The notes: generated from the letters alone by a model not told the origin. DNA of 64,000 nucleotides from Algibacter pacificus (GCF_008033385.1 NZ_ML701731.1:62001-126000), one strand, 5' to 3'; positions 1-10,011 are shown, counted from the first letter of the stretch. Numbers and translations are program-made.

Positions 1-753
1 AATGCATATTTGTATAAAGAAGATATTGCGGCAGTAGCAGCAGAAACAAATTCTAAAATTGATAGCACTATTTTAGTTGAAAATTATATTAATAATTGGG
101 CCACACGGCAATTACTTTTAGATGGCGCATTACTTAATTTAAGTGAAAAAAAACAAGCGGCATTCAATAAATTAGTAGCTCAGTATAAAACCGATTTATA
201 TACAAAGTCTTATATTGAAGCGCTGGTAAAGCGAAGTCTAGATACGGTGGTTAATAGAAGCGAGGCAGAAGCTTATTACAGTCAAAATAAAGAGGCTTTT
301 AAATTGAATGAGGAATTGCTTAAATTTCGATACATTCATGTAGACGAAAATATTATTGATTATAAGGGTATCGAGAAAAAATTTAAACGTTTTAATGAAA
401 CCGATAAAAGGGAATTAGATTCTATATCTATTCAATTTAAATCCTACTCTTTAAACGATTCTATTTGGATAAAAGTAAGCCAAGTTATAAAGAAAATACC
501 TGCAATAACTCCCGAAAATAAAAATGAACTGTTAAAAAAATCTAATTTTATACAGCTCAAAGATTCATTAGGAGTATATTTGATGCAAATTAATGATGTT
601 TTATTGCGGAATGATACAGCGCCGTTAGAATTTGTTACGCCTACAATTAATCAAATTGTTAAAAACAAACGGAAATTAGAACTTATTAAAAAATTAGAAA
701 AAGACATTACTAAAGATGCTATTAAAAATAAAGAATTTGAAATTTATAAATAA
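1..753 (+). CDS. SurA-like periplasmic chaperone, N-terminal part cut by window edge
   Basis: The reading frame is open from base 1 (Asn-Ala-Tyr-Leu...), so the true start lies outside the window. About 250 residues are visible. They are helical and charged, resembling the N- and C-terminal chaperone helices of SurA/PpiD-type proteins, and no clear parvulin PPIase domain is seen in this part. The next gene is a clear SurA homologue whose start lies inside this gene's 3' end, so the two are probably co-translated. Likely role: outer-membrane protein folding in the periplasm. This is inferred from context; the sequence alone supports only a SurA-like protein of uncertain enzymatic activity. Confidence 0.6.
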   Translation, partial: NAYLYKEDIAAVAAETNSKIDSTILVENYINNWATRQLLLDGALLNLSEKKQAAFNKLVAQYKTDLYTKSYIEALVKRSLDTVVNRSEAEAYYSQNKEAFKLNEELLKFRYIHVDENIIDYKGIEKKFKRFNETDKRELDSISIQFKSYSLNDSIWIKVSQVIKKIPAITPENKNELLKKSNFIQLKDSLGVYLMQINDVLLRNDTAPLEFVTPTINQIVKNKRKLELIKKLEKDITKDAIKNKEFEIYK

Positions 754-2179
754 CTTAAAATTTATTACTGTTGCTTTACTGTGTTTAGGACAAGCAGTAT
801 TTGCTCAAGAGATTATTGAAGATGCGGTTGAAGTAGCGCCAACACAAGCAGTTGTGAGCAAAAAAAGCGAAGTTGAAAATAATTACAGAAAGAAAAAAAT
901 AGATGCCGTTGCCGCAGTAGTTGGAGATTATATTGTATTAGAATCCGATGTTGATAAAACCTATTTGCAATTGGAAGCTCAAGGTGTAGATGTTAAAGAG
1001 ATTGAGCCTTGTCAATTATTTGGTAAACTTTTAGAAGATAAATTGTATGCGCACCACGCTATTCAAGATAGTATTGTTGTTTCCGATGCAGAAATTCGCA
1101 GTATGGTTGATTATCAAATGGAGCAATTTTTAGCGGAGTTAAATGGCGATATGAAACGCTTATTAGCGCTTTACGAAAAAGATACAGAAAAAGCCGTTCG
1201 CAATGAAATGTTCGATATTAATAAGAAAAATAAATTGGCACAGGAAATGCAAGCCAAAATTGTATCGGAAATAGAAGTCACTCCTGAAGAAGTTCGTTTA
1301 TTCTTTTCTAAAATACCAAAAGAAGAACGCCCAATCTTTGGAACAGAACTTAAAGTGGCACAAATTGTTTCAGAACCAAAAGTATCTCCAGAAGAAGAAC
1401 AAAAGGTTATTGATAAATTAAAACAATTTAAAACCGATATTGTTGAAAATGGAGCAAGTTTCCGTTCTAAAGCCGTATTATATTCTGAAGACCCTGGCTC
1501 GGCAAGCCGTGGCGGAAAATACACCTTAAATAAGAAAAAACCACGAATGGTTAAAGAATTTAGAGAGGTGGCATTTTCGCTTCAAGAAGGTGAGGTTTCA
1601 GAACCTTTTAAATCGGACTTTGGTTACCATATTATTACCGTAAATAAAATTAGAGGCCAAGAATATGATGTGAGCCATATCTTATTAACCCCTAAAGTGT
1701 CTAGTGAAGCTATTGACGAAGCTAAAGAACGTTTAGAAAAAGTAAGAGACCGTATTGTAAAAGGAGAAATTACCTTTGCAGAAGCCGCTCGAGAAGCTAG
1801 TGATGAAAAAGAAACAAAATACGATGGCGGGCAATTAATAAACCCAGCAACACAAGATTATAATTTCGAATTAACTAAAATGGATCCTGAATTATATTCT
1901 CAAATTCAAGATTTAAAAGAAGGTGAAATTAGTTTAGTTTTAAGCGAACAGGATCGCTCTGGAAATACTAAGTTTAAAATATTAAGAGTCACCGATAGAA
2001 TTGATGAGCATGAAGCAAACTATGCTAGAGATTATTTAAAAATTAGAGAATTAGCTTTAGACGAAATGAAAATTAAGGCCATTGAAGATTGGCAAAAAGA
2101 AAAAATAGCAGATACCTATATTAAAATTGGAACAAAATATAGAGACTGTGAGTTTTCTAGTAACTGGTTAAAAAAGTAA
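716..2179 (+). CDS. Peptidylprolyl isomerase, SurA family, two parvulin domains
   Basis: Periplasmic chaperone and peptidyl-prolyl isomerase of 487 residues for outer-membrane protein biogenesis. Residues 1-30 form a signal peptide with a hydrophobic core and an Ala-Phe-Ala-type cleavage site before Gln31. A helical SurA N-terminal domain follows. Two parvulin-type repeats come next: one at about 205-310, ending with an FGYHII motif, and a second, more divergent one at about 315-425. The ATG at 716 overlaps the preceding SurA-like gene by 38 nt. It is preferred because it gives a complete signal peptide. MoxR follows 4 nt after the stop. Family assignment is firm; client proteins are unknown. 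Confidence 0.85.
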   Translation: MLLKIKNLKFINNLKFITVALLCLGQAVFAQEIIEDAVEVAPTQAVVSKKSEVENNYRKKKIDAVAAVVGDYIVLESDVDKTYLQLEAQGVDVKEIEPCQLFGKLLEDKLYAHHAIQDSIVVSDAEIRSMVDYQMEQFLAELNGDMKRLLALYEKDTEKAVRNEMFDINKKNKLAQEMQAKIVSEIEVTPEEVRLFFSKIPKEERPIFGTELKVAQIVSEPKVSPEEEQKVIDKLKQFKTDIVENGASFRSKAVLYSEDPGSASRGGKYTLNKKKPRMVKEFREVAFSLQEGEVSEPFKSDFGYHIITVNKIRGQEYDVSHILLTPKVSSEAIDEAKERLEKVRDRIVKGEITFAEAAREASDEKETKYDGGQLINPATQDYNFELTKMDPELYSQIQDLKEGEISLVLSEQDRSGNTKFKILRVTDRIDEHEANYARDYLKIRELALDEMKIKAIEDWQKEKIADTYIKIGTKYRDCEFSSNWLKK

Positions 2180-2183
2180 AACT

Positions 2184-3137
2184 ATGTCCGATGTTGTTGC
2201 CATTGAGCAATTTGTAAAACAATTTAAAGCTTTAAAAACCGAAGTAGCCAAAGTTATTGTAGGTCAAGAAGATGTTGTAAATCAAATTTTAATTTCTGTT
2301 TTTTCTGGAGGTCACGCTTTACTTATTGGTGTACCTGGTTTAGCAAAAACGTTAATGGTTAATACTATTGCCCAAGCTTTGGGGTTAAATTTTAAACGTA
2401 TTCAGTTTACACCAGATTTAATGCCAAGTGATATTTTAGGTAGTGAAATTCTCGATGAAGACCGTCATTTTAAATTTATAAAAGGTCCTATTTTTGCTAA
2501 TATTATTTTAGCTGATGAAATTAATAGAACTCCGCCAAAAACACAAGCAGCCTTACTAGAGGCCATGCAAGAACGTGCCGTTACCGTTGCTGGGCATCAT
2601 TATAAATTAGATTTACCATATTTTGTTTTAGCAACTCAAAACCCTATTGAGCAAGAAGGAACGTATCCGTTACCCGAAGCGCAATTAGACCGTTTTATGT
2701 TTGCTATTAACCTAGATTATCCCACTTTTGAAGAGGAAGTGCAGGTTGTAAAAGCAACTACAAACGATAATAAAGTGAAGGTTAACGCTTTGTTTTCTGC
2801 GAAACAAATTGTCGATTTTCAACATTTAATTCGTCGTATTCCTGTAGCCGATAACGTTATCGAATATGCGGTTTCTATGGTTGGAAAAACACGTTCAAAT
2901 AGTGATAAAGCACCACAAATAGTTAAAAACTATTTAGATTGGGGTGCTGGGCCAAGAGCATCTCAAAATTTAATTTTAGCAGCTAAAACACATGCCGCTG
3001 TACATGGTAAATTTTCTCCAGATATCGAAAATGTACAAGCAGTAGCCGAAGGTGTTTTAAGACACCGTATTATTAAAAACTACAAAGCAGAAGCCGAAGG
3101 TATTTCAGAAACCAACATTATCAAAAGCTTGTTTTAG
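2184..3137 (+). CDS. MoxR-family AAA+ ATPase
   Basis: MoxR-type AAA+ ATPase of 317 residues, a cytoplasmic chaperone that remodels partner proteins, often with von Willebrand A-domain proteins. Walker A is GVPGLAKT at residues 49-56, Walker B is ILADE ending at D111-E112, and sensor 1 is the ATQNP segment at 150-154. The C-terminal lid carries the GASPR-like segment GAGPRASQN typical of the family. It follows the SurA gene by 4 nt and ends the operon. The Bat/VWA partner genes that often follow MoxR in Bacteroidota are absent here, where a 475-bp gap and an aconitase gene come next. Confidence 0.92.
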   Translation: MSDVVAIEQFVKQFKALKTEVAKVIVGQEDVVNQILISVFSGGHALLIGVPGLAKTLMVNTIAQALGLNFKRIQFTPDLMPSDILGSEILDEDRHFKFIKGPIFANIILADEINRTPPKTQAALLEAMQERAVTVAGHHYKLDLPYFVLATQNPIEQEGTYPLPEAQLDRFMFAINLDYPTFEEEVQVVKATTNDNKVKVNALFSAKQIVDFQHLIRRIPVADNVIEYAVSMVGKTRSNSDKAPQIVKNYLDWGAGPRASQNLILAAKTHAAVHGKFSPDIENVQAVAEGVLRHRIIKNYKAEAEGISETNIIKSLF

Positions 3138-3612
3138 TGCTAATTTTATAGGCGATGCCTAAAAATGTATATAGCACAAATTATTACTATAAATATTTAT
3201 TATAATAAAAAATAAAAGGAAATAAAGTAAAAGGTTAAATTTCCAAGGAATACAGTAATGTATCACAGAAGTATTAAGGATTTCTTAAAGATACTTTATC
3301 TAAATTATTAAATATACAGTCATATTAATAATTAATAGTACTATAATAAATTAGTATCGTAACCTGTTGTATTCCCGCTTTACTTTTTAATACTTTGCTT
3401 TAAATTTTTTATGTTTGCAAAGTTTATGGAATAAGCTATTATTTATTTTGTAGAAATCCCATTATGGTTTTATTAGCCAGAACGAATTTTTAGGTATTTA
3501 ATAACACTATATTCTTATCTTTAATGGCTTCCAAACAAAAACATTTTTATGTTAATTACTGTTTTATAAACTTACACTAATCTAATATTGACAAAAAAAA
3601 TATTATTTATTT
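3138..3612 (+). other. Intergenic region with a weak candidate promoter for acnB
   Basis: A 475-bp AT-rich gap without a convincing gene. A perfect TAnnTTTG -7 box (TATGTTTG) lies at 3410-3417, but no TTG/TTTG is seen at the right upstream distance. If used, it would give acnB a leader of roughly 190 nt. A short hairpin (TAGGC-GAT-GCCTA, 3149-3161) just after moxR lacks a T-run, so it is not called a terminator. Nothing else is supported. Confidence 0.3.
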
Positions 3613-6390
3613 ATGACCACTTATAATGATTACCTTAAGCAGATCGAAGAAAGAAAAGATCAGGGACTTAATCCTCAGCCCATAGATGGTGCCGAATTAT
3701 TAAGCGAAATTATTGCTCAAATTAAAGATGTAAATCACGAGCATCGCAAAGATTCTCTAAATTTCTTTATATATAATGTTTTACCAGGAACTACAAGTGC
3801 TGCTACGGTAAAAGCTAAGTTTTTAAAAGAAATTGTTTTAGGCGAATCTTTAGTTGAAGAAATTACTCCAGCATTCGCTTTAGAGCAATTATCGCATATG
3901 AAAGGAGGACCTTCTATAGAAGTGCTATTAGATTTAGCTTTAAGTGACAATGTTGAAATTGCAAAACAAGCTGCTGAAGTACTTAAAACACAAGTGTTTT
4001 TATATGATGCCGATACAGATCGTTTAGAAAATGCTTATAAAGCGGGAAATGCTATTGCTAAAGATTTACTTGAAAGCTACGTAAAGGCCGAGTTTTTTAC
4101 AAAACTTCCAGAAATTGACGAAAAAATAGATGTGGTAACATTTATAGCTGGTGTAGGTGATATTTCTACAGATTTATTATCGCCTGGTGGTGATGCACAC
4201 TCGCGTTCAGATAGAGAATTACATGGTCAGTGTATATTCGAACACAATAAAGAACAACAAAACGAACTAAAAGCCTTACAAGCAAAGCACCCAGATAAAA
4301 GAGTGATGCTAATTGCAGAAAAAGGTACTATGGGTGTAGGATCTTCTAGAATGTCGGGTGTAAACAACGTGGCATTATGGACAGGAATTAAAGCAAGTCC
4401 TTATGTTCCTTTTATTAACATAGCTCCAGTAATTGCGGGAACAAACGGGATTTCTCCTATTTTTTTAACTACAGTTGGTGTAACTGGAGGTATTGGTTTA
4501 GATCTTAAAAACTGGGTACAGCAAAAAGATGAGGAAGGAAAAACCATTGTGGATGCAGATGGAGAGCCTGTATTAAAAGAAGTATATTCTGTTGCAACAG
4601 GAACAGTACTTACCATTAATACAAAAGAGAAAAAACTTTATAAAGGAGATACCGTATTAAAAGATATTTCAGATGCATTTACGCCTCAGAAAATGGAATT
4701 TATGAAGGCAGGTGGATCTTACGCCGTTGTTTTTGGTAAAAAATTACAAACTATTGCCGCTAAAATTTTAGGAGTAGAAGCGCCTCAAGTTTATGCGCCA
4801 TCAAAAGAAATTTCTGTTGAAGGGCAGGGGCTTACGGCTGTAGAAAAAATATTCAATAAAAATGCTGTTGGAAATACTCCAGATAAAGTGTTACACGCAG
4901 GATCAGACGTTCGTGTAGAAGTTAACATTGTAGGTTCTCAAGATACTACAGGTTTAATGACCTCTCAAGAATTAGAGATGATGGCTGCTAAAGTTATTTC
5001 TCCAATTGTAGATGGCGCTTACCAATCGGGTTGTCATACCGCTTCTGTTTGGGATAGTAAATCAAAAGCAAATATTCCTAGATTAATGAAATTTATGAAC
5101 GACTTTGGTTTAATTACGGGTCGTGATCCTAAAGGAAAATACTTCCCAATGACCGATGTTATTCATAAAGTACTTAATGATATTACTGTTGGAGATTGGG
5201 ATATTATTATTGGTGGAGATTCGCACACACGTATGTCTAAAGGAGTTGCTTTTGGAGCAGATTCAGGAACCGTAGCTTTAGCACTTGCTACAGGTGAGGC
5301 TACCATGCCAATTCCACAATCTGTAAAAGTTACCTTTAAAGGTGAAATGAAATCTTATATGGATTTCCGTGATGTTGTTCACGCTACACAACAACAAATG
5401 TTAAAGCAATTTGGTGGCGAAAACGTATTCCAAGGTCGAGTTATTGAGGTACACATTGGTACACTTACTGCCGATCAAGCTTTTACATTTACAGATTGGA
5501 CAGCCGAAATGAAAGCGAAGGCATCTATCTGTATTTCTGAAGATGATACTTTAATTGAATCTTTAGAAATTGCAAAAGGACGTATCCAAATCATGATTGA
5601 TAAAGGTATGGATAATGATAAACAAGTGCTTAAAGGACTTGTTGAAAAAGCTGAAACTAGAATTACTGAACTTAAAACAGGAATTAAACCTGCTTTAAGA
5701 CCGGATGCTAATGCTAAATATCATGCAGAAGTTATTATCGATTTAGACGAAATAGCCGAACCAATGATTGCAGATCCAGATGTAAATAACGATGATGTTT
5801 CTAAACGTTATACCCATGATACTATTAGACCTTTATCTTTTTATGGAGGAACTAAAAAAGTAGATTTAGGATTTGTAGGGTCTTGTATGGTTCATAAAGG
5901 TGATATGAAAATATTGGCTCAAATGTTAAAAAATATTGAAGCTCAACACGGAAAAGTTGAATTTAAAGCGCCTTTAGTTGTTGCGCCTCCAACTTACAAT
6001 ATTGTCGATGAGTTAAAAGCAGAAGGCGATTGGGATGTTTTAGTAAAATATTCAGGTTTTGAGTTTGATGATAGCGCACCAAAAGGATTGGCTCGTACTA
6101 AGTACGAAAATATGTTATACTTAGAGCGCCCAGGTTGTAACTTATGTATGGGGAATCAAGAAAAAGCAGAACCGGGAGATACGGTTATGGCAACCTCTAC
6201 ACGTTTATTCCAAGGTCGAGTTGTAAAAGATGATGGTGAGAAAAAAGGTGAATCATTATTATCATCTACGCCGGTAGTTGTATTATCTACCGTTTTAGGA
6301 AGAACTCCAACCTTAGCAGAATATGAAGCTGCAGTAGACGGTATTGTTTTAACGAAGTTTAAGCCTTCTACAAAACAACTCGTGAGATAA
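3613..6390 (+). CDS. acnB: Aconitate hydratase B / 2-methylisocitrate dehydratase
   Basis: AcnB-class aconitase of 925 residues, interconverting citrate and isocitrate in the TCA cycle; the class also acts on 2-methylisocitrate. The AcnB-specific N-terminal HEAT-like helical domain (residues 1 to about 160) is present, followed by the swivelling domain and the catalytic domains. The cluster cysteines are C758 (GSCMVHKGD) and C842-x2-C845 (GCNLCMGN), matching the three [4Fe-4S] ligands. Other signatures are GGDSHTRMSKG and SDRELHGQCIFEHN. Length is close to the family norm of about 860-930. A strong terminator follows, and a second, unrelated-class aconitase lies 305 bp downstream. Confidence 0.95.
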   Translation: MTTYNDYLKQIEERKDQGLNPQPIDGAELLSEIIAQIKDVNHEHRKDSLNFFIYNVLPGTTSAATVKAKFLKEIVLGESLVEEITPAFALEQLSHMKGGPSIEVLLDLALSDNVEIAKQAAEVLKTQVFLYDADTDRLENAYKAGNAIAKDLLESYVKAEFFTKLPEIDEKIDVVTFIAGVGDISTDLLSPGGDAHSRSDRELHGQCIFEHNKEQQNELKALQAKHPDKRVMLIAEKGTMGVGSSRMSGVNNVALWTGIKASPYVPFINIAPVIAGTNGISPIFLTTVGVTGGIGLDLKNWVQQKDEEGKTIVDADGEPVLKEVYSVATGTVLTINTKEKKLYKGDTVLKDISDAFTPQKMEFMKAGGSYAVVFGKKLQTIAAKILGVEAPQVYAPSKEISVEGQGLTAVEKIFNKNAVGNTPDKVLHAGSDVRVEVNIVGSQDTTGLMTSQELEMMAAKVISPIVDGAYQSGCHTASVWDSKSKANIPRLMKFMNDFGLITGRDPKGKYFPMTDVIHKVLNDITVGDWDIIIGGDSHTRMSKGVAFGADSGTVALALATGEATMPIPQSVKVTFKGEMKSYMDFRDVVHATQQQMLKQFGGENVFQGRVIEVHIGTLTADQAFTFTDWTAEMKAKASICISEDDTLIESLEIAKGRIQIMIDKGMDNDKQVLKGLVEKAETRITELKTGIKPALRPDANAKYHAEVIIDLDEIAEPMIADPDVNNDDVSKRYTHDTIRPLSFYGGTKKVDLGFVGSCMVHKGDMKILAQMLKNIEAQHGKVEFKAPLVVAPPTYNIVDELKAEGDWDVLVKYSGFEFDDSAPKGLARTKYENMLYLERPGCNLCMGNQEKAEPGDTVMATSTRLFQGRVVKDDGEKKGESLLSSTPVVVLSTVLGRTPTLAEYEAAVDGIVLTKFKPSTKQLVR

Positions 6391-6416
6391 TTAGAATATA
6401 ATTAGTTATTATAATT

Positions 6417-6445
6417 AAAAGCTTGAATCTTAGATTCAAGCTTTT
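6417..6445 (+). terminator. Rho-independent terminator after acnB
   Basis: The stem GCTTGAATC/GATTCAAGC with a 3-nt loop is flanked by AAAA and a run of seven T, 27 nt after the acnB stop codon. Confidence 0.85.
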
Positions 6446-6695
6446 TTTGTTTTATACAGTTCATTATATATTTTTTCAAGTTAAAAAAAATAACCATTAT
6501 GTTTTATTTTAGTACTTTTATAAAAAGACCTAATAGAAGTCTTTATTTTTAGTTGTTATAGGAGTTAAATATTTAGAACAGCGAAGGTTGTGTTAAAATG
6601 ATTTAACGTTATCAAAGGGTGAAATTATGATTATAATAAGTCTATATTTTGTATCTTGTAGTAATTAAAATCAAATAACAAAAAACAAATATTTT
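6446..6695 (+). other. Upstream region of the second aconitase
   Basis: A 250-bp AT-rich stretch with no gene. Near 6640-6660 there are two near-matches to the -7 box (TATTTTG and TATCTTG, each one base short of TAnnTTTG). They could start the aconitase transcript, but neither has a clear upstream TTTG element. Confidence 0.25.
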
Positions 6696-8966
6696 ATGGC
6701 ATTTGACATCGACATGATTAAAGAGGTTTATACCAAAATGGCAGAGCGTGTAGATAAAGCACGAGGCATTGTAGGTAAACCGCTAACACTTTCAGAAAAG
6801 ATTTTATATTCTCATTTGTGGGATGGAAGCCCAACCGAGGCCTTCTCTAGAGGTAAGGATTATGTAGATTTTGCACCAGATAGAATTGCATGTCAAGATG
6901 CAACGGCCCAAATGGCCTTGTTGCAATTTATGCAGGCTGGAAAACCTAAAGTAGCTGTGCCAACCACAGTACATTGCGATCACTTAATTCAAGCAAAAGA
7001 CGGAGCAGCTAAAGATTTAAAACACGCCAACAGCGTAAGCAGTGAGGTTTTTAATTTCCTAGAATCTGTATCAAATAAGTATGGTATCGGTTTTTGGAAA
7101 CCAGGTGCAGGAATTATTCACCAAGTAGTTTTAGAAAATTACGCCTTCCCTGGAGGGATGATGATTGGTACCGATTCTCATACCGTTAACGCGGGTGGTT
7201 TAGGTATGGTCGCTATTGGTGTTGGTGGCGCCGATGCTGTAGATGTTATGGCAGGTATGGCTTGGGAGCTTAAATTTCCTAAATTAATAGGTGTGAAGTT
7301 AACTGGTAAATTATCAGGGTGGACTGCACCAAAAGATGTTATTTTAAAAGTAGCCGAAATTCTTACAGCAAAAGGAGGAACCGGAGCTATTGTTGAGTAT
7401 TTTGGCCCTGGAGCAACCGCAATGTCTTGTACAGGTAAAGGAACCATTTGTAACATGGGAGCTGAAATTGGGGCAACAACTTCAACTTTTGGCTACGATG
7501 AATCTATGGAGCGTTATTTACGCGCTACAGACAGAAGTGATGTGGCCGATGCCGCAAATGCCGTTAAAGAACACTTAACAGGAGATGCTGAGGTATATAC
7601 AAACCCAGAACAATATTTCGATGAACTTATTGAAATTAACTTGTCAGAATTAAGCCCATTATTAAACGGCCCGTTCACTCCAGACTTATCTACACCAGTA
7701 GGTAAAGATATGAATAAGAAAGCTACTGATAACGAATGGCCTATAAAAGTAGAATGGGGATTAATTGGTTCTTGTACCAACTCCTCTTACGAAGATTTAT
7801 CTAGAGCATCATCCATAGCACAACAAGCCTTAGATAAAGGTTTAAAAATGAAAGCTGAATTAGGAATTAACCCAGGGTCAGAGCAAGTGCGCTATACAGC
7901 CGATCGCGATGGAATTCTTGGGATTTTTGAAAAATTAGACGCTAAAATATTTACAAATGCTTGTGGGCCATGTATTGGGCAATGGGCAAGATATAGCGAT
8001 CCTAAAAACGCACCTAAAAATAGTATTGTACATTCTTTTAATAGAAACTTTGCGAAACGTGCCGATGGAAACCCAAACACACACGCCTTTGTAGCGTCTC
8101 CAGAAATAACGGCAGCCATTGCCATTGCTGGGCGTTTAGACTTCAATCCAATGACCGATAAGTTAATTAATGAAAATGGAGAAGAAGTGATGTTCGATGA
8201 GCCTACAGGGTGGGAGTTACCGCCAAAAGGTTTCGAAGTAAAAGACAATGGGTATTTGGCTCCAGAAGCCGATGGTAGCCACGTACAAGTAAAAGTAGCC
8301 GAAGATTCAGAGCGTTTACAATTACTAACACCATTTACTCCGCTAGGAGACCATATTGCGGGGGCAAAACTTTTAATAAAAGCCTTAGGTAAATGTACCA
8401 CCGACCATATTTCTATGGCAGGCCCTTGGTTACGTTTTCGTGGGCATTTAGATAATATTTCAAACAACTGTTTAATTGGAGCTATTAACGCATTTGGCGA
8501 AAAAACTAACTTTGTTAAAAACCAATTAACAGGAGAGTTTGGTGGTGTTCCAGATACTGCACGTGCTTATAAAGCAGCAGGTATTAAATCGATTGTAGTT
8601 GGCGACCATAATTATGGCGAGGGATCGTCTCGTGAGCATGCCGCTATGGAACCACGACACTTAGGTGTTGCGGCAGTTATTGTAAAATCTTTTGCACGTA
8701 TTCACGAAACAAACCTTAAAAAACAAGGAATGTTAGGTTTAACCTTTGCAAACGAAAACGATTACGATTTAATTCAAGAGGATGATACCTTCAACTTCAC
8801 AGATTTAAATGAATTTGCACCAGACAAACCGTTAACTTTAGAAATTGTACATACCGATGGTAGTACCGATGTTATTAAATTAAACCACACTTATAACGAC
8901 GCGCAAATAGCTTGGTATAAAGAAGGTTCTGCTCTTAATTTAATTAAAAAAGAAAATAACGGGTAA
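6696..8966 (+). CDS. Aconitate hydratase, mitochondrial-type
   Basis: Aconitase of 756 residues of the class typical of mitochondria and many Bacteroidota, distinct in domain order from AcnB. It catalyses citrate-isocitrate isomerisation. The [4Fe-4S] ligands are visible as C360 ([10 protein letters not shown]) and C423-x2-C426 ([10 protein letters not shown]). Other family marks are [13 protein letters not shown] and the C-terminal [18 protein letters not shown] substrate-binding segment. The length matches the class norm of about 750-780. It has its own terminator and is separated from acnB by another, so the two genes look like independent transcription units on the same strand. Confidence 0.94.
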   Translation: MAFDIDMIKEVYTKMAERVDKARGIVGKPLTLSEKILYSHLWDGSPTEAFSRGKDYVDFAPDRIACQDATAQMALLQFMQAGKPKVAVPTTVHCDHLIQAKDGAAKDLKHANSVSSEVFNFLESVSNKYGIGFWKPGAGIIHQVVLENYAFPGGMMIGTDSHTVNAGGLGMVAIGVGGADAVDVMAGMAWELKFPKLIGVKLTGKLSGWTAPKDVILKVAEILTAKGGTGAIVEYFGPGATAMSCTGKGTICNMGAEIGATTSTFGYDESMERYLRATDRSDVADAANAVKEHLTGDAEVYTNPEQYFDELIEINLSELSPLLNGPFTPDLSTPVGKDMNKKATDNEWPIKVEWGLIGSCTNSSYEDLSRASSIAQQALDKGLKMKAELGINPGSEQVRYTADRDGILGIFEKLDAKIFTNACGPCIGQWARYSDPKNAPKNSIVHSFNRNFAKRADGNPNTHAFVASPEITAAIAIAGRLDFNPMTDKLINENGEEVMFDEPTGWELPPKGFEVKDNGYLAPEADGSHVQVKVAEDSERLQLLTPFTPLGDHIAGAKLLIKALGKCTTDHISMAGPWLRFRGHLDNISNNCLIGAINAFGEKTNFVKNQLTGEFGGVPDTARAYKAAGIKSIVVGDHNYGEGSSREHAAMEPRHLGVAAVIVKSFARIHETNLKKQGMLGLTFANENDYDLIQEDDTFNFTDLNEFAPDKPLTLEIVHTDGSTDVIKLNHTYNDAQIAWYKEGSALNLIKKENNG

Positions 8967-9020
8967 ATAGTAAATAAGGCTTGCAAAGTTTTTAAAACCT
9001 TGTAACATCTTAATCTTATA

Positions 9021-9049
9021 AAAATCTAGCTCTTGGGCTAGATTTTTTT
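9021..9049 (+). terminator. Rho-independent terminator after the second aconitase
   Basis: The stem AAAATCTAGC/GCTAGATTTT with a 6-nt loop is followed by a T-run, 54 nt after the stop codon. Confidence 0.85.
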
Positions 9050-9070
9050 GTTTTATACGTTTTCTATTTA

Positions 9071-9220
9071 GGGCGTTACCCAAGGGTCGGGCTTTCCGCT
9101 ATATCTTTTTGCTGGAAGCCTAGATTTTTTCAAGGTTTTAAGTCTAATTTAAAGGTCGTTTTCTTTAGTAAAGTTACCAGTTAATTTACGCAAAAAGGAT
9201 GCCGCATCAATCCCTAACGC
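9071..9220. repeat. Palindromic intergenic repeat element, about 150 bp
   Basis: The ends are imperfect inverted repeats. The left end starts GGGCGTTACCC and runs to CTTTTTG; the right end starts CAAAAAGG and runs to TCCCTAACGC. The GCGTTA termini and the CTTTTTG/CAAAAAG inner edges are complementary. The sequence is less AT-rich than its surroundings and has no ORF. From memory it resembles dispersed GCGTTA-ended repeats of Flavobacteriaceae genomes (REP- or MITE-like). No second copy was seen in this window, so its repeat status rests on its structure and recall, not on a comparison. Confidence 0.55.
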
Positions 9221-9311
9221 GGTGATAATCCGTAAGGTTTAGTCAATTATTAGCTGTCAAAATGTCAATTGCTATAGTGTTTCAACAAAAAAGGAAATAT
9301 TATAAATACAA

Positions 9312-9716
9312 TCAATTTTTATCAATAACCTCTTGCAGCGTTTTATTAAAACTATTCGTTTTTACAACCGTATTTCCTAATCCCCAAATAGAGGCATGAG
9401 CCGTAAAATGAATGTTTTCAGGAATACCTTTTACCTTTTTTTTAAAGGTAATTTCTTTGCTTATTTTTAAATACAAACCATAATTTAAAACAGAAGCACT
9501 TTCAACCGTAGCACCCTTTGGATATATAATAACTTGCTCTTTAGGGTTTACATGGAAGCCTGTATAATATAGGCTGTTATTTACCTTTGTGTTCGAGCCG
9601 TTTTTTTCGCGTTCTGTAGTAATTTTTATTTCAGAATGTAGTTTAAACAGGTTTATTGGATTAAAATATATCAATAAAATAAGAACCACGAAAATGATTA
9701 ATTGCTTCTTCTTCAT
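9312..9716 (-). CDS. Small membrane-anchored protein of unknown function
   Basis: A 134-residue protein with a Lys-rich N-terminus and one strong hydrophobic segment at about residues 4-22 (LIIFVVLILLIYF), followed by a roughly 110-residue soluble part rich in Lys, Thr and Asn with probable beta strands. It is likely anchored in the inner membrane facing the periplasm, or exported. No family is recognised. It stands alone between the palindromic repeat and the proline operon promoter, transcribed divergently from that operon. The coding frame looks real because it has a normal start and an organised membrane segment, but there is no functional clue. Confidence 0.55.
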   Translation of the reverse strand: MKKKQLIIFVVLILLIYFNPINLFKLHSEIKITTEREKNGSNTKVNNSLYYTGFHVNPKEQVIIYPKGATVESASVLNYGLYLKISKEITFKKKVKGIPENIHFTAHASIWGLGNTVVKTNSFNKTLQEVIDKN

Positions 9717-9975
9717 TGAATTCTTTGGGTATTATTTTTATTTTGCATTTGTTATATCAATTGGCATACTCAAATACCGTTCTCAACATTTAGTTTATAA
9801 TAGACTGGTTTAACGAATTTATGATTTTTTTCTTACAAACTAAAAAATAGTAGATTTTAAAAATATTTATTTTCAATCGTTCAATTTATCTTATGGGTTT
9901 GTTTATAAAACAATGATTTATAAATGTTTAAAATAAGTCCTTTATTAAAACTTGTAATTATCTTAACAAGCTTAA
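9717..9975. other. Divergent intergenic region, nothing recognised
   Basis: About 260 bp of AT-rich sequence between the divergent unknown gene and the proline operon promoter. No ORF, hairpin or repeat stands out. Confidence 0.4.
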
Positions 9976-10007
9976 TTTGTTGTTGGCGAGTAGTTTTTCT
10001 ATATTTG
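9976..10007 (+). promoter_or_regulatory. Strong Bacteroidota-type promoter of the proline operon
   Basis: A -33 element TTTG at 9976-9979 and a perfect -7 box TATATTTG at 10000-10007 are separated by 20 bp, within the usual range. Transcription would start around 10011-10016, giving a leader of about 220 nt before the GNAT gene. Confidence 0.7.
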
Positions 10008-10011
10008 CACC

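Noticed and set aside
3149-3161. TAGGC-GAT-GCCTA hairpin after moxR as a terminator
   Set aside because: The stem is only 5 bp and no T-run follows on either strand.
7892-8467. 191-codon open frame on the minus strand inside the second aconitase
   Set aside because: It lies wholly within a well supported gene, has no start context or family signature, and reads like a reverse-frame shadow.
9589-9813. 74-codon plus-strand frame overlapping the unknown minus-strand gene
   Set aside because: It overlaps the start of a better supported gene and has no start signal or family features.
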